Positions 48,233 to 60,424 of a stretch of DNA of 64,000 nucleotides are shown here, piece by piece. The translations under genes were made by a program, and so were the position numbers. The stretch is from Psychrobacter sp. M13 (lineage in GTDB: Bacteria; Pseudomonadota; Gammaproteobacteria; Pseudomonadales; Moraxellaceae), in NCBI RefSeq assembly GCF_030718935.1, contig NZ_CP132194.1:744001-808000 (forward strand), given 5' to 3'. The notes under the pieces are model-generated. The model had not been told where the DNA came from. It did no database searches and saw only the letters and a list, made by a program, of their open reading frames with translations. The first letter of the stretch is position 1; each line of letters starts with the position of its first letter.

Positions 48233-48922
48233 ATGAGTTTATCAACTAAACAAACTACGACGATAAAGCAAAAACTAATGGGCGGCGCGTTAGCAGGCGT
48301 ACTGCTAACCAGTTTTGGTGTGGCTGCCCCTATGATGGCATTAACTCAAACTGCCAATGCTGCCCCCGCTGATAATTTAACCGCTGCCAAGCGCTTAAAT
48401 AAACTATTAACGAATACTAAAAGTATGACAGCGAGCTTTAGCCAGACAACTAAAGGCGCTAGTAGTGGCTCCTTTACAGGTACAATGAGCGTCCAGCGCC
48501 CTAACAATTTCCGCTGGGAGACTAAATCACCTTCACAGCAGCTGATCGTCGCTAATGGCAGCTCAATGTGGATTTATGATAAAGATTTAGAGCAGGCGAC
48601 CAAACAGGCGGTAGATAGTCAAGTAGGCAATACGCCAGCACTACTCTTATCAGGTGATCCTAGCAAGATAGATAAAAACTTCAAAATCACTCAGCCTTAT
48701 GATAACAAAAACTACTATGTGCTTTATCCAAAGTCAGATAATGCCAGCTTCAAAAACTTATCGATAAGCTTTAGTGGCGGCAAGCCTGTAATGATGGTAT
48801 TGAATGACACCTTAGGTCAGACAACTTCTATCAAGTTCAGTGGTATTAAATTGAATCCTAGCATAAGTAGTAGTCAGTTTAAATTTACGCCACCAAAAGG
48901 TGTTGACGTCATCAATCAGTAG
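48233..48922 (+). CDS. lolA: Outer-membrane lipoprotein carrier protein
   Basis: About 229 residues. A long signal peptide ends near LTQTANAAPA. The mature part shows the LolA pattern: KSMTASFSQTTKG, SGSFTGTMSVQRPNNFRWETKSPSQQLIVANGSSMWIYDKDLEQATKQAV, then TPALLLSGDPSKI and LSISFSGGKPVMMVLNDTLGQTTSIKFSGIKLN. The arginine in FRWE and the large hydrophobic cavity bind lipoprotein acyl chains as LolA ferries them from LolCDE to LolB. The ATG 48233 has GAGGAAG 6 nt upstream, better than the GTG or ATG candidates 15 nt earlier. Confidence 0.93.
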   Translation: MSLSTKQTTTIKQKLMGGALAGVLLTSFGVAAPMMALTQTANAAPADNLTAAKRLNKLLTNTKSMTASFSQTTKGASSGSFTGTMSVQRPNNFRWETKSPSQQLIVANGSSMWIYDKDLEQATKQAVDSQVGNTPALLLSGDPSKIDKNFKITQPYDNKNYYVLYPKSDNASFKNLSISFSGGKPVMMVLNDTLGQTTSIKFSGIKLNPSISSSQFKFTPPKGVDVINQ

Positions 48923-48960
48923 ATATCAGATTAACAGTAGTAATAAATAAGTATTATAAA

Positions 48961-48990
48961 AAAAACAGGTCGTTATTCGGCCTGTTTTTT
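48961..48990 (+). terminator. lolA intrinsic terminator
   Basis: aaacaggtcg pairs with cggcctgttt (one G-T wobble) around a 5-nt loop, followed by T residues. It starts 38 nt after the lolA stop. Confidence 0.88.
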
Positions 48991-49584
48991 GTTGTACTGC
49001 CAATGATAAAATCAGGTTGGCACATAAGAGCCAATCGAGTTAAATATTATTCATTATAATTTTTAAATGTTCAACAAACCCTAGCCAAAGCTCATTTTAT
49101 TATACTAATCGATATCTTTAGAGCTTGTAAAAATTAAAATAAAGCGTAACCTATAGCAGGATTTAAAGTATTAAATACATGTTTTGTAGCATATAAAATG
49201 ACTGCTCGATGCAGTGAAAAACTGGCTTTTAAGCACTAATATGCGTATAGTGTATGAACAATTTATACCAGTTATCACGCCAATATTGACTATTTGTAAT
49301 GAGTTATTAAATCAATTAAATTGTTCGGCATTTCGCGATTATCATATTGATTTAATAAGTTTATTTAAAGTGGTTGCCAGCCGATGACCAGCCTTTATCC
49401 GCGAGTGGGCGTGATAATATCAATGCTAGTTGCCGCTGACACAATTCTCAATAAGCATGGTAGTTGGCTATTACCACCATAGATGACATGCCGATTTGTA
49501 AAATGTTATCTATGTTTTCGTCTGAGTTATAAATGCCGATTAGGGCAGGTGTAACACTCGATTGGGTGAGGAGCACGCAATATC
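48991..49584. other. long leader region upstream of the nuo operon
   Basis: Nearly 600 bases without a supported gene before nuoA; it must carry the operon promoter. I found no convincing -35/-10 pair. A perfect 10-bp inverted repeat, ttatcacgcc (49272-49281) and ggcgtgataa (49408-49417), is spaced by 126 nt. The last 100 bases before nuoA are less AT-rich and could be an untranslated leader. Confidence 0.45.
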
Positions 49585-50196
49585 ATGACTGCCTTTAACT
49601 GGTCAGCCGTAGCTTTTATTTTGGCCGCCATCGGTCTCGTTATATTTATGTTAGTCGTACCGCGTCTACTTGGTGGACGCTCTCATGGTATGCAAAAAGA
49701 ACAAGTATTTGAAGCGGGCGTTGTCGGATCTGGCAACGCCCGTATTCGCTTGTCTGCAAAATTCTATTTGGTTGCGATTTTCTTTGTCATTTTCGACTTA
49801 GAAGCGTTATATCTATACGCTTATGCTGTCTCTGTGCGTGAGACAAGCTGGCTTGGATTCGCTGGAGCCTCAGTATTTATTGGTGTATTAATTGTGGGCT
49901 TGATATATGAGCTCAGATTAGGGGCAATAAACTGGTCACCTGCTGATAAGCTACGCAAAAAGCCGCGTCTATATGCTGCGCCTGCAGGCTTCAATTTGGC
50001 CAGCATTACTAAGTTCGATGGCGTAGAGGAGCTGACGCGGGACCCTGCAGGGAAGATTCCAGCGCAGTCATCAGGGCAAATTAATGTCTCAAACAATATA
50101 GAGGCTAATCGTCGTCACTTACAAACTATAGATCATATCAACACTACGGGTAATATTACTTCAGTAGACTTTGCTAGCTCGAATCAGCCCAGCTAA
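49585..50196 (+). CDS. nuoA: NADH-quinone oxidoreductase subunit A
   Basis: 203 residues. Complex I membrane subunit with three helices (AVAFILAAIGLVIFMLVVPRLLG, LVAIFFVIFDLEALYLYAYAV, FIGVLIVGLIYELRLG) and the conserved FDLEALYLY loop. The family is usually 120-150 residues; here about 70 hydrophilic residues follow the third helix, with no family match. First gene of the operon. GAGGAG lies about 11 nt before the ATG. Confidence 0.95.
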   Translation: MTAFNWSAVAFILAAIGLVIFMLVVPRLLGGRSHGMQKEQVFEAGVVGSGNARIRLSAKFYLVAIFFVIFDLEALYLYAYAVSVRETSWLGFAGASVFIGVLIVGLIYELRLGAINWSPADKLRKKPRLYAAPAGFNLASITKFDGVEELTRDPAGKIPAQSSGQINVSNNIEANRRHLQTIDHINTTGNITSVDFASSNQPS

Positions 50197-50322
50197 GTTG
50201 AGCGATAATCAGTAATCGCTTATTACTAAATAGCTAGCTGATAGCTTTCATTTGATTTGAATGTAGACAAAAAGTTGTCATTGTTATACTGACAGCCTTG
50301 CTCTATTAAAAGGTTAATGGTT

Positions 50323-50991
50323 ATGAAATATACTCTCACTAAAGCGAATCCAGATGCCCAGACGTATCCCGCTGAGACTCGTGAAACGGTCAATGACCCT
50401 ATCGAAGATGAGGTCAATAAAAACGTCTTTATGGGTCGCTTAGAGGATTTAATTCATTCGACAGCCAACTGGGGTCGCAAAAATTCCTTATGGCCGTTTA
50501 ACTTTGGTACCTCTTGCTGCTACGTCGAATATGCGACTACTTTAACTGCTGTCCATGATTTATCACGCTTCGGTGCTGAGGTTATCCGCGCATCACCTCG
50601 TCAGGCTGATGTCATGATAGTAGCTGGTACTTGTTTTATTAAGATGGCACCTGTCATTCAACGGCTGTACGAACAAATGCTAGAGCCAAAATGGGTGATC
50701 TCAATGGGTGCTTGTGCCAACTCTGGTGGCATGTATGACATCTACTCAGTGGTGCAAGGGGTGGATAAAATTATTCCTGTGGATGTCTATGTGCCAGGCT
50801 GCCCACCGCGTCCAGAAGCTTTGATTCAGGGGCTCATGCTATTACAAGAGTCGATTACCAAAGAGCGTCGTCCATTAGGTATTCATATGGATGACCAAGG
50901 TATTTATCAGCCGCAAATGACTCCTGAGCGAGATCGTAAACAGGCGGATCGTATTGCGGTCAAAAACCTACGTAGCCCAGATAGTATATAA
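50323..50991 (+). CDS. nuoB: NADH-quinone oxidoreductase subunit B
   Basis: About 222 residues. Carries the terminal [4Fe-4S] cluster N2, which hands electrons to quinone. The cysteines are in [17 protein letters not shown] and [11 protein letters not shown], and [29 protein letters not shown] is the family core. The ATG at 50323 is 9 nt after AAAAGG; the ATG at 50317 is too close to it. Second gene of the operon, 126 nt after nuoA. Confidence 0.96.
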   Translation: MKYTLTKANPDAQTYPAETRETVNDPIEDEVNKNVFMGRLEDLIHSTANWGRKNSLWPFNFGTSCCYVEYATTLTAVHDLSRFGAEVIRASPRQADVMIVAGTCFIKMAPVIQRLYEQMLEPKWVISMGACANSGGMYDIYSVVQGVDKIIPVDVYVPGCPPRPEALIQGLMLLQESITKERRPLGIHMDDQGIYQPQMTPERDRKQADRIAVKNLRSPDSI

Positions 50992-51093
50992 ATCAGCGGT
51001 ATAGCGTTAGGGTTTTGTGGGCGCTATTTTTAGCCAGCTATTTATGCAACTATTCGCAGCAAATTTATAGAGTAATGAAGGAAGACAGCATTC

Positions 51094-52869
51094 ATGGTCA
51101 CGGTAGTCGAAAACAAAGATCCTAAGATTAAGCCTGTACCAGCCGTTATTCAAGAGCTGGGGCATAAATATGCGGGTAAGTTTGTAGTACAGCAGACCAT
51201 TGATGAGATCCCTACGGTTTGGGTGGCTCGCGCGGATTTACTAGATGTACTGCTATTTTTGCGTAAGCTGCCCAAGCCTTACGTGATGCTATTTGACTTA
51301 TCGGCAATGGATGAGCGTCTGCGTCAGCATCGTCAAGGCCTTCCTGATAGCGACTTTACCGTGTTCTATCATTTGATGTCACTTGAGCGCAATAGTGATG
51401 TGCGTATCAAAGTCGCTCTTAGTGAAGATGATTTAAACGTTCCGAGTGCTACGAATATCTGGCCAAATGCCAACTGGTATGAGCGCGAAGTTTGGGATAT
51501 GTTCGGTATTGTATTCAGTGGCCATCCGCATCTGACGCGTATTTTATTACCCAAATATTGGGAAGGTCATCCACTACGTAAAGAGTACCATGCACGTGCT
51601 ACTGAATTTACACCTTATTTTTTGAATGCTGCCAAGCAGCAATACGAGCAGGAAAACCTGCGCTTTGTCCCTGAAGAGTGGGGCATGAAACGCTCAGGTC
51701 GTGATGAAGACTTTATGTTTTTGAACATCGGTCCCAATCATCCTTCTGCTCATGGTGCATTTCGTTTGGTGCTACAGCTCGATGGCGAAGAGGTCATTGA
51801 CTGTATTCCAGATATTGGTTATCACCATCGCGGCGCTGAGAAAATGGCTGAGCGTCAGACTTGGCACTCCTACATTCCTTATACCGATCGGATTGATTAT
51901 CTCGGCGGCGTCATGAATGAGCTGCCTTATATCATGTCGGTTGAAAAGCTGGCTGGCATTACTATTCCAGCGCGCGCTGAAACTATTCGCGTGATGATGA
52001 GCGAGTTTTTCCGCATTACCAATAACTTGCTATTCGTCGGTACCTTTATTCAAGATGCGGGTGGTATGACCCCTGTGTTTTATATGTTTACCGATCGTCA
52101 AAAAGCTTACGATGTGATCGAAGCGGTGACAGGCTACCGTATGCATCCTGCTTGGTTCCGTATCGGTGGCACAGCCGCTGATCTACCGCGTGGATGGCAG
52201 CGCCTTGTCCGTGAGTTCTTGGACTGGATGCCTAAGCGCTTGGATGAATATGTCAAGGCTGCGCTTAAAAACAGTGTATTGAAAGGTCGTACTCAAGGTG
52301 TGGCGCAATATAATGCCAAGCAAGCCTTAGCTTGGGGAGTCACTGGCGCAGGTCTGCGCGCGACAGGTGTGGATTTTGATTTGCGTAAAGCCCGTCCTTA
52401 TATGGGTTATGAAAACTATGATTTTGAGGTGCCAGTAGGTTATAACGGTGATGCTTATGATCGCTGTATGATCAAAGTCGAAGAGATGCGCCAGTCACTA
52501 CGTATTATTCGTCAATGTATGGATAATATGCCGCAAGGACCTTATAAAGCAGATCATCCATTAGCCGTGCCACCGCCTAAAGATCGGACTTTGAACGACA
52601 TTGAGACTTTGATTAACCACTTTATATCCGTATCGTGGGGGCCTGTGATGCCAGCTGGGGAATGTGCCACTATTGTTGAGGCGACCAAGGGGCTAAATAG
52701 CTACTATATAACCTCTGATAAAGCCACGATGAGCTATCGTACGCGTATCCGTACGCCTACTTTTGCCCATATTCAGCAGATGCCGTCGGTAATAAATGGC
52801 TCGCTGGTGTCCGATGCTATTATGTATTTGGCTTCCATTGATATCGTGATGGCAGATTGCGATCGTTAA
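51094..52869 (+). CDS. nuoCD: NADH-quinone oxidoreductase fused subunits C and D
   Basis: 591 residues. The first 190 are NuoC (30-kDa type: [42 protein letters not shown]). The rest is NuoD (49-kDa type: [63 protein letters not shown]), which forms the quinone pocket together with NuoB. The C-terminus [38 protein letters not shown] is intact. The fusion is common in gammaproteobacteria. Confidence 0.97.
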   Translation: MVTVVENKDPKIKPVPAVIQELGHKYAGKFVVQQTIDEIPTVWVARADLLDVLLFLRKLPKPYVMLFDLSAMDERLRQHRQGLPDSDFTVFYHLMSLERNSDVRIKVALSEDDLNVPSATNIWPNANWYEREVWDMFGIVFSGHPHLTRILLPKYWEGHPLRKEYHARATEFTPYFLNAAKQQYEQENLRFVPEEWGMKRSGRDEDFMFLNIGPNHPSAHGAFRLVLQLDGEEVIDCIPDIGYHHRGAEKMAERQTWHSYIPYTDRIDYLGGVMNELPYIMSVEKLAGITIPARAETIRVMMSEFFRITNNLLFVGTFIQDAGGMTPVFYMFTDRQKAYDVIEAVTGYRMHPAWFRIGGTAADLPRGWQRLVREFLDWMPKRLDEYVKAALKNSVLKGRTQGVAQYNAKQALAWGVTGAGLRATGVDFDLRKARPYMGYENYDFEVPVGYNGDAYDRCMIKVEEMRQSLRIIRQCMDNMPQGPYKADHPLAVPPPKDRTLNDIETLINHFISVSWGPVMPAGECATIVEATKGLNSYYITSDKATMSYRTRIRTPTFAHIQQMPSVINGSLVSDAIMYLASIDIVMADCDR

Positions 52870-52980
52870 AGTTTTACTAAATCTATTCATTTGGTTATGA
52901 CTATTTTTGTCGTTATTAATATTATTATACTGGTTGTGAATACTGCGAGTCGCATGAGGCGTCAAGGATATAAATAAGTT

Positions 52981-53490
52981 ATGAAAATTGTTACTGATAA
53001 AGCGCCAAAGGTCGATGTAGCTAGTATTTTGACAGCGACTGAGATTACTGCTATTCATGAGTTTATGCATCATTATCCTCATGCTCGTGCCGCCTCCTTA
53101 GATGCGTTAAAGATCGTCCAAAAGCGTAATGGCTGGATCGATGATGCTCAAGTTAATGCTATCGCGAACCTGCTAGATATCCCCGTGACTGATATCGATG
53201 GTGTGGCAACATTTTTTAATCGTATTTATCGTCAACCTGTCGGTCGTCATGTGATCCTTATTTGTGATTCTGTAGCCTGTTATTTGACAGGTTATGAAGC
53301 GTTGTCGACTGCTTTTAGAACAGAATTAGGCATTGAATACGGTCAGACTACCACTGATGGTCGCTTTACTATTTTGCCGATTTGCTGCCTAGGTAACTGT
53401 GACAAAGGTCCAGCTGTTTTGATCGATGAAGATACTTATGGCCCTGTGCAGCCTGAAGAGGTCGCGCAACTATTGGAGCTATACGCATGA
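52981..53490 (+). CDS. nuoE: NADH-quinone oxidoreductase subunit E
   Basis: 169 residues. Thioredoxin-fold [2Fe-2S] subunit (cluster N1a). Cysteines are in [15 protein letters not shown] and [20 protein letters not shown]. The N-terminal helical part [42 protein letters not shown] is normal. The last bases overlap nuoF (ATGA). A ribosome site AAGGA is 12 nt upstream, slightly far. Confidence 0.96.
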   Translation: MKIVTDKAPKVDVASILTATEITAIHEFMHHYPHARAASLDALKIVQKRNGWIDDAQVNAIANLLDIPVTDIDGVATFFNRIYRQPVGRHVILICDSVACYLTGYEALSTAFRTELGIEYGQTTTDGRFTILPICCLGNCDKGPAVLIDEDTYGPVQPEEVAQLLELYA

Positions 53491-54911
53491 GTTTAACTGT
53501 TGCAGAGCAAATCGCTCAACGCCAACGAGGCTTGGCACCTAGCCAACTAAACGAGCAGCGCATCCCTGTCTATGGTGATAAAGCGACGGCTACTAGCGAG
53601 ACTAAACCATTAACGTGGCGTTTAGCGCATCATGATGCCGTGCTTGATCTCGCGACTTATGAGTCATTGCGCGGTTTTGAAGCGTTAAAAATAGCGCTCA
53701 ATCAGTCCGCTGATACTACTATGAAGACCATCAAAGACGCGGTAGTAAAAGGTCGCGGCGGGGCAGGTTTTCCTGCAGGTATCAAGTGGTCGCTGATGGC
53801 GCCACCTGATGGTGGGCCGCGCTATCTAGTTTGTAATGCTGATGAGATGGAGCCAGGCACCTTTAAAGATCGCCTGCTTATGGAGCGCCTGCCATTTCAA
53901 TTGATTGAGGGCATGTTGATATCCGCTTATGCCATTGAAGCAAACGTAGGATATATTTTTATTCGCGGTGAATATATAGTGGCAGCCGAGCGCTTAAACG
54001 CGGCCCTCGATGAGATGCGTGCTAATAATTTAATTGGCGATAATATTTTAGGCTCAGACTTTAGCTTTGATTTGCATGTGCACACAGGGGCAGGTCGCTA
54101 TATCTGCGGTGAAGAAACAGCGTTACTCAATGCTTTAGAAGGTCGCCGCGCTAATCCACGTACTAAGCCACCATTCCCGCAAGTCGCTGGGGCATGGGGT
54201 CGTCCAACGATCGTCAATAACGTTGAAACCTTACATAACGTCTCTGCGATTATCTTACATGGTAGCGAGTGGTATCAGGATTTGCCAAAAGCCAAAGGCG
54301 TAGTTGAAACGCCAGGCACTAAGCTATTTGGCTGTTCAGGACTGGTGAATGACCCAGGTCTATGGGAATTACCTTTTGGCTATACCGCGCGCGAGATTAT
54401 AGAAGATTTCGCTGGTGGTATGCAGGAAGGTCGTACGCTTAAGGCTTGGTTACCAGGCGGTGCATCTACTGACTTTTTGACCGCTGATCATCTAGATACT
54501 GTTGTTGATTTTGATACGATTCAAGCCGCTGGTAGTCGTATGGGCACAGGGCTGATTATGGTAGTCGATGAACAGCAAGATATGGTGCCACTACTACGCA
54601 ATTTAGAGATATTCTTTCAGCGTGAGTCTTGCGGATTTTGTACGCCATGCCGTGATGGACTGCCTTGGGGAGTCAAGTTGCTAACAGCTATCAATGATGG
54701 CGAAGGGCAGTTGGGTGATGTCGAAAAGCTAGAGGGCTTAACACGCGACTTATGGCTTGGTAAGACTTTTTGTGCTCACGCCCCAGGTGCTATGGAGCCA
54801 CTAATGAGTGCGCTTAAATACTTCCGTCCTGAGTTTGATAGTAAGATTGCGCAGTCGGTTGGTAGTGATGTCATCGAAGCTGCGGACCGTCAACAGCTAG
54901 TAGCAAAATAA
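53487..54911 (+). CDS. nuoF: NADH-quinone oxidoreductase subunit F
   Basis: 474 residues. Binds NADH, FMN and cluster N3. Marks: [15 protein letters not shown] (NADH), [33 protein letters not shown] type segment (here [23 protein letters not shown]), and the cluster cysteines [12 protein letters not shown] with a later one in [10 protein letters not shown]. Electron entry point of complex I. The start overlaps the nuoE stop, so translation is coupled. Confidence 0.97.
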   Translation: MSLTVAEQIAQRQRGLAPSQLNEQRIPVYGDKATATSETKPLTWRLAHHDAVLDLATYESLRGFEALKIALNQSADTTMKTIKDAVVKGRGGAGFPAGIKWSLMAPPDGGPRYLVCNADEMEPGTFKDRLLMERLPFQLIEGMLISAYAIEANVGYIFIRGEYIVAAERLNAALDEMRANNLIGDNILGSDFSFDLHVHTGAGRYICGEETALLNALEGRRANPRTKPPFPQVAGAWGRPTIVNNVETLHNVSAIILHGSEWYQDLPKAKGVVETPGTKLFGCSGLVNDPGLWELPFGYTAREIIEDFAGGMQEGRTLKAWLPGGASTDFLTADHLDTVVDFDTIQAAGSRMGTGLIMVVDEQQDMVPLLRNLEIFFQRESCGFCTPCRDGLPWGVKLLTAINDGEGQLGDVEKLEGLTRDLWLGKTFCAHAPGAMEPLMSALKYFRPEFDSKIAQSVGSDVIEAADRQQLVAK

Positions 54912-54921
54912 GGAGAGCGCC

Positions 54922-57900
54922 ATGGCAGTCATACATATTGATGGAACGACCGTTGAGGTAGATGGTGGCGATAACTTGCTACAAGCCTGTCTATCGCTCG
55001 GCATTGACGTACCTTATTTTTGTTATCATCCAGCGCTTGGCTCAGTAGGCTCTTGCCGTCAATGCGCGGTGAAGCAATACCAATCTAAAGAAGATATGGA
55101 AGCAGGTCGCGGTCGCCTTGTAATGTCGTGTATGGTCGCGCCAAGCAATGATATGTACATCTCAGTCACTGATGACGAGGCAAAAGCGTTTCGTGCTTCA
55201 ATGATTGAGCTACTGATGACCAACCATCCGCATGATTGTCCAACATGTGAAGAGGGCGGACACTGTCACTTGCAAGATATGACTTATATGTCCGGTCACA
55301 ATCATCGTCGTTATCGCTTCACCAAGCGCACTCATCATAACCAAGAGCTTGGTCCTTTTATTGCGCATGAGATGAATCGCTGTATCGCTTGCTATCGCTG
55401 TGTACGCTTTTATAAAGACTATGCAGGCGGTGAGGATTTAGGCGTTTATGGCTCTAATAATCGAGTCTACTTCGGACGTGATGAAGACGGCCAATTTGAG
55501 AGCGAATTCTCAGGTAATTTAACCGAAGTGTGCCCAACGGGCGTATTTACGGATAAGACTCACTCAGAGCGTTACAACCGTAAATGGGATATGCAGTACG
55601 CGCCAAGTATCTGTCATGGCTGTTCAGCCGGTTGCAATATCTCACCAGGTGAGCGCTATGGCGAGTTGCGTCGTATTGAAAACCGCTATAATGGCGAGGT
55701 AAATCGCTACTTCTTATGTGATCGTGGTCGCTTTGGCTACGGTTATGTCAATCGTAGTGATCGTCCTACCCAAGCGCTTGAGCGTATTAATGACAAGCAT
55801 GTCAAAATCAGTCTTAATTATGCGCTTGATGAAACTATCGATCGTTTGCAAGGTAAAAAGGTCATCGGTATTGGCTCACCACGCGCCAGTCTTGAGACTA
55901 ACTTTGCCCTCAAAAGCCTAGTAGGTTTTGATAACTTCTCAACCGGTCTCAATCATCAGCAGCAGGCGCTAGTCAATAAATGCATTGAGGTATTGAGCAC
56001 TGAGGGTATCTACAACCCTGGCATGACCGATATTGAGAGTCATGATGCGGTGCTGATTTTAGGCGAAGATATCACTCAGACATCCTCTAGAGTGGCATTA
56101 TCTATTCGTCAAGCCGCCAAAAACGAAGCGATCAAAATGGCCGCTGCTGCCAAAACTCAAGCTTGGTTAGCTGAACCTGTCCAGCGTATCGGTCAAGGTG
56201 CATTAAGTCCAATTTATATCCTTGATGTGAGTCAGACTAAACTCGATGATGTCAGTAAAGTCAGTATCGTGGCAACCCCTGAAGACATTACAGCGCTAGG
56301 ATTTAAGGTCGCTGATGAAATTGCTAATTTAGCAGATGATCTAACTCAAATTAAAGCTCCTCAAAAGCTGTCGAATGAGCAAAACGCGCAGCAAGCAGAT
56401 CCTATGCAAGCTCTGGCGCAGCAAATTGCTTATGATTTAATTCAAGCAGATAAGCCGCTTATCGTCTCAGGCACTAGCCTGTCCTCTATCGCTATGATTG
56501 AAGCGGCAGCGCAAATTACTCAGGTACTTACCCAGAAGCGCACCGCGATCAAAGCGACTGAGCATGGTCAAGTAGAAGCGCATAATGCCCATGTTCGTAA
56601 TGATAATGTTCGTGGTGATAATGTTCGCGCGGCTGAAGATCAAGCAAAGACGGCTCAGCCTACTGAGGATAAAGAACTAGCAGCCAAACCTGCTAAGCCT
56701 GAAACTGGTACTAATAAAGATGCGCAAGATGATATTGAGCGTGCGCCTGCTGATAGCTTAGAGCTTAAAGAGGAAAATGCTGACTACAGTGCGCAAGCGA
56801 GTATTTATTTAACGGTTACTGATGCTAATAGTATGGGTGTTTGTATGCTCGGCGGTCATTCGGTTGAAGAGCTATTGGCAACCGACTTTGAAGTAGTCGT
56901 AGTCGCTGAGAACCAACTTACTGACGCTATCGATGCGCAAAAATTAAGTCAGCTATTAAGTGATAAAACGGTAATCGCACTTGATCATCAGCTATTAGAC
57001 TGGCACAAAGATGTCGATATTGTACTGCCGGCGGCTAGCTTTGCTGAGGCTGATGGAACTTTGGTCTCAAGCGAGGGCCGTGCCCAGCGATTCTTTCAGG
57101 TCTATGATAATAACTACTATCATCCGACCAGTAATATAAAAGAAGGCTGGCGCTGGCTGCATGCAGTGCATAGCAGCCTGATGGATAGATCTATCGATTG
57201 GCTGCAACTCGATGATGTGATTAGCGCATTAATCGCGACTCATCCAAAACTTGCGGGTATAAAAGACGCCGCTCCTGATGCTGATTATCGGATTACAGGG
57301 CTTAAAATTGCCCGTGAACCGCGCCGCTATTCAGGCCGTACCGCTATGCGCTCACCGATATCAGTGCATGAGCCTATGCAGCCCAAAGATTGGGATACCG
57401 CTTTGACTTTCTCTATGGAAGGTTATAGTGGCACACAAACGCCAAGCTCGATGATTCCGTTCGCCAGTGCTGCTGGCTGGAACTCACCACAAGCTTGGAA
57501 TAAATATCAAGACAAAGTCGGTGGTAGCCTGAAGAACGGTGACCCAGGTATCCGTCTGTTTGATCAGTCAAAGCGTCTGGCGACTCGTCAATATGTAGCG
57601 CCAGAAGTGAGCACTATATCTACGACGGATATAGACCAAGGCCAAGCCAAGCTTGTACCTATCTATAATATTTATGCCAGCTCTATGATGGCATCAAGAA
57701 GTCCCATCGTCGCTGAGCAATTACCTGTGGCGACTTGGCGCATCGGTACTGATGATGCTAGCAACTGGAATATGGCTACAGGTGATTATTTAGAGATTAC
57801 TGTTGATAATCATCAGATAGTCCTACCTATACAAGTAGTGCCTTATTTGGCAGAAGGCTGTATAGGTTATCCTGTCGGTCAAGTTGCTATTATTCATCCC

Positions 57901-58017
57901 TCAATGCCAGCTTCAGTGCGCCGAGTAGCTGCGCCTGTACCAGTGGCAGATATAATAGATGAAATGACGACAGATGCGATAGATTCTGCCGCTTCAACTA
58001 GCATACAGGAAGTGTAA
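54922..58017 (+). CDS. nuoG: NADH-quinone oxidoreductase subunit G, with insertion
   Basis: 1031 residues, over 100 more than E. coli NuoG. N-terminal ferredoxin-like part: [15 protein letters not shown] (N1b), [17 protein letters not shown] (N5 region), [17 protein letters not shown] (N4), then [17 protein letters not shown] (N7-type). The molybdopterin-like domain follows to the C-terminus. Between about residues 546 and 626 a charged, Ala/Glu/Lys-rich insertion breaks this domain. It begins with imperfect repeats [19 protein letters not shown], encoded by near-identical 15-nt units around 56590-56635. The insert has no family match and is probably a disordered surface loop. AAGGAG precedes the ATG. 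Confidence 0.96.
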   Translation: MAVIHIDGTTVEVDGGDNLLQACLSLGIDVPYFCYHPALGSVGSCRQCAVKQYQSKEDMEAGRGRLVMSCMVAPSNDMYISVTDDEAKAFRASMIELLMTNHPHDCPTCEEGGHCHLQDMTYMSGHNHRRYRFTKRTHHNQELGPFIAHEMNRCIACYRCVRFYKDYAGGEDLGVYGSNNRVYFGRDEDGQFESEFSGNLTEVCPTGVFTDKTHSERYNRKWDMQYAPSICHGCSAGCNISPGERYGELRRIENRYNGEVNRYFLCDRGRFGYGYVNRSDRPTQALERINDKHVKISLNYALDETIDRLQGKKVIGIGSPRASLETNFALKSLVGFDNFSTGLNHQQQALVNKCIEVLSTEGIYNPGMTDIESHDAVLILGEDITQTSSRVALSIRQAAKNEAIKMAAAAKTQAWLAEPVQRIGQGALSPIYILDVSQTKLDDVSKVSIVATPEDITALGFKVADEIANLADDLTQIKAPQKLSNEQNAQQADPMQALAQQIAYDLIQADKPLIVSGTSLSSIAMIEAAAQITQVLTQKRTAIKATEHGQVEAHNAHVRNDNVRGDNVRAAEDQAKTAQPTEDKELAAKPAKPETGTNKDAQDDIERAPADSLELKEENADYSAQASIYLTVTDANSMGVCMLGGHSVEELLATDFEVVVVAENQLTDAIDAQKLSQLLSDKTVIALDHQLLDWHKDVDIVLPAASFAEADGTLVSSEGRAQRFFQVYDNNYYHPTSNIKEGWRWLHAVHSSLMDRSIDWLQLDDVISALIATHPKLAGIKDAAPDADYRITGLKIAREPRRYSGRTAMRSPISVHEPMQPKDWDTALTFSMEGYSGTQTPSSMIPFASAAGWNSPQAWNKYQDKVGGSLKNGDPGIRLFDQSKRLATRQYVAPEVSTISTTDIDQGQAKLVPIYNIYASSMMASRSPIVAEQLPVATWRIGTDDASNWNMATGDYLEITVDNHQIVLPIQVVPYLAEGCIGYPVGQVAIIHPSMPASVRRVAAPVPVADIIDEMTTDAIDSAASTSIQEV

Positions 58018-58018
58018 T

Positions 58019-59068
58019 ATGTCGTTTACTCGTATTATCCCTGATGTGCCAAGCTTTTTGGCCGGCACAATGAGCTTTGATAGCTGGTCGATACTATTCT
58101 TAGTTGTACAATCACTGGTTATCTTTTTAGTAGTCGTTATTGTCGCTGCAATGATGATTGTTTATGAGCGCCGTATGCTAGCGCTTTGGCAGGATCGTTA
58201 TGGCCCCAATCGAGTAGGGCCTTTTGGCTCACTACAATTGGTCGCAGATATGCTCAAAATCTTCTTCAAAGAGGATTGGACGCCAAACTTTACTGATAAG
58301 TTTATGTTTACATTGGCACCTGCGGTCGCGATGTTTACCGCGCTGGCCTCATTTGCCATTATTCCGATTTCACCTACGCTTGGTGTTGCAGATTGGGATA
58401 TTGGGATTCTGTTCTTCTTTGCTATGGCGGGACTGGCAGTCTATGCGGTGATGTTTGGCGGTTGGGCTTCTGCGAATAAGTTTTCTTTATTGGGTGGACT
58501 ACGTTCAGCGGCGCAAACGATTAGCTATGAAGTATTTTTGGGCTTATCTTTGATGGGTGTGGTTGCTTTATCAGGCTCATTCAACTTGCGAGTCATTGTC
58601 GAATCGCAAATTGACGGCTGGTACATTATTCCGCAATTCTTTGGTTTTTTAACCTTTGTCGTTGCTGGGGTGGCAGTCACTCACAGACATCCCTTTGATC
58701 AGCCAGAAGCGGAGCAAGAGCTTGCCGAGGGCTATCATGTTGAATACTCTGGCATGAAGTTTGGCATGTTCTTTATCGGTGAATATGTCAACGTAGTACT
58801 GATATCAGCGTTGATGACTTGTCTGTTCTTTGGCGGCTGGCTGCCACCGTTCAATTTAGATATTCCGTTTGTGCCTCCTGTATTTTGGTTTATGATTAAA
58901 ACGCTATTTTTTATGACGTTGTTTATTTTGGCGCGTGGCTCCTTGATGCGTCCGCGTTATGATCAAGTGATGAATTTTGGTTGGAAAGTTTGCTTGCCGA
59001 TAACTTTAATTAATTTATTAATTACGGCCGCGGTTATATTAATCTTCTTTCCAACACCGATAGTGTAA
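58019..59068 (+). CDS. nuoH: NADH-quinone oxidoreductase subunit H
   Basis: 349 residues with eight or so membrane helices. Family segments include [110 protein letters not shown] and [23 protein letters not shown]. It forms the quinone channel at the arm junction. Starts one base after the nuoG stop. Confidence 0.97.
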   Translation: MSFTRIIPDVPSFLAGTMSFDSWSILFLVVQSLVIFLVVVIVAAMMIVYERRMLALWQDRYGPNRVGPFGSLQLVADMLKIFFKEDWTPNFTDKFMFTLAPAVAMFTALASFAIIPISPTLGVADWDIGILFFFAMAGLAVYAVMFGGWASANKFSLLGGLRSAAQTISYEVFLGLSLMGVVALSGSFNLRVIVESQIDGWYIIPQFFGFLTFVVAGVAVTHRHPFDQPEAEQELAEGYHVEYSGMKFGMFFIGEYVNVVLISALMTCLFFGGWLPPFNLDIPFVPPVFWFMIKTLFFMTLFILARGSLMRPRYDQVMNFGWKVCLPITLINLLITAAVILIFFPTPIV

Positions 59069-59105
59069 TAATTAGCAGGATTGCGCTAATAAGGATAATA
59101 AACTC

Positions 59106-59654
59106 ATGTTCACTAGTATAAAAAAGATCGTTGTTGGGTTCTATACTATTATTCGTAGTATGTGGATGGTCAATAGCCATGCCATCAGACCGCGCGATAC
59201 TATTCTTTATCCAGAAGTCCCTGTGCCTGTACCACCAAGATTTCGCGGGCGAATTATTTTGTCTCGTGATCCTGATGGTGATGAGCGCTGTGTGGCTTGT
59301 AATCTATGTGCCGTTGCCTGTCCTGTAGGCTGTATCTCCCTACAAAAAGCGGAGCGTGAAGATGGACGCTGGTATCCTGAGTTTTTTCGGATTAACTTCT
59401 CACGCTGTATATTTTGTGGCTTGTGCGAAGAGGCGTGTCCAACGACTGCTATTCAGATGACCCCAGACTTTGAGATGGGTGAGTACGTGCGTCAAGATCT
59501 GGTCTATGAAAAAGAGCATCTACTAATATCAGGCCCAGGTAAATATCCTGATTATAACTACTATCGAGTATCTGGTATGGCATTGGCAGACAAACCAAAA
59601 GGTGCCGCACAAAATGAGGCCGCACCTATTGATCTAAGGAGCTTGCTGCCATGA
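59106..59654 (+). CDS. nuoI: NADH-quinone oxidoreductase subunit I
   Basis: 182 residues. Two ferredoxin-like [4Fe-4S] motifs: [16 protein letters not shown] and [16 protein letters not shown] (clusters N6a and N6b). [30 protein letters not shown] is the usual linker. It passes electrons toward NuoB. Overlaps nuoJ by 4 nt. Confidence 0.97.
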   Translation: MFTSIKKIVVGFYTIIRSMWMVNSHAIRPRDTILYPEVPVPVPPRFRGRIILSRDPDGDERCVACNLCAVACPVGCISLQKAEREDGRWYPEFFRINFSRCIFCGLCEEACPTTAIQMTPDFEMGEYVRQDLVYEKEHLLISGPGKYPDYNYYRVSGMALADKPKGAAQNEAAPIDLRSLLP

Positions 59655-60424
59655 TGAGTTTTATGAACAACCCTGAGCTAGTCGGATTTTATGCTTTGAG
59701 TGCAGTGGCTATATTTGCCAGTTTACGCGTCATTATCCTTGCCAATCCCGTCCATGCTATTTTATCAATGATAGTTACTTTACTGGCTATCGCGGGTATC
59801 TTTTTCATCATCGGTGCCTCATTTGCAGGAGCGCTTGAGATTGTCGTTTATGCTGGGGCAATTCTAATTCTTTTTGTCTTTGTCATTATGATGCTCAATT
59901 TAGGTATGGCGAATGACGCTCGCGAAGAGCGTTGGCTAGATGCTAAAACTTGGGCAATACCGACAGGCTTGACGGTTATTATTGCGGTCATCATGTTTGC
60001 TATGGTCGGGTTTGACAGTGCAGATACCGTAAATACTCCGATGATTGGTGGGATAAGTGTTCCTGCCAAGGTAGTCGGTACTGTACTGTTTAGCAAGTAC
60101 GTTTTGCTAGTGGAGATCGCCGCATTATTACTATTAGCAGCCCTAGTTGCCGCTTATCATCTGGGCAAAGAGTCTATCGATGATGAGATCGTCGGTAATG
60201 ATAGTTTGAGTTTTCAGCCAAGCGTTGGCAGTATTGAGATATATGATCACAATACTGCTGGTGATACGATTGACGGCGTTGAGATGGCTAAGCCTTATAA
60301 GTATAAAGACGTTGACCCATATGATTATGTAGGTAAGTCGGTGGACAAGTCAGTCGGCAGAGCGACAGATAATTTAGCAGATAGGTCACAAAACAAGCCT
60401 ATCTCGCGTAAGGAGTCAGACTAA
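59651..60424 (+). CDS. nuoJ: NADH-quinone oxidoreductase subunit J, with C-terminal tail
   Basis: 257 residues; five membrane helices in the first 170 ([71 protein letters not shown] and further). [25 protein letters not shown] holds the family signature and the pi-bulge helix region. About 80 hydrophilic residues with many Asp and Lys ([13 protein letters not shown] to SRKESD) extend past the normal end. ATG 59651 overlaps nuoI; a second ATG at 59654 is possible. Confidence 0.95.
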   Translation: MMSFMNNPELVGFYALSAVAIFASLRVIILANPVHAILSMIVTLLAIAGIFFIIGASFAGALEIVVYAGAILILFVFVIMMLNLGMANDAREERWLDAKTWAIPTGLTVIIAVIMFAMVGFDSADTVNTPMIGGISVPAKVVGTVLFSKYVLLVEIAALLLLAALVAAYHLGKESIDDEIVGNDSLSFQPSVGSIEIYDHNTAGDTIDGVEMAKPYKYKDVDPYDYVGKSVDKSVGRATDNLADRSQNKPISRKESD

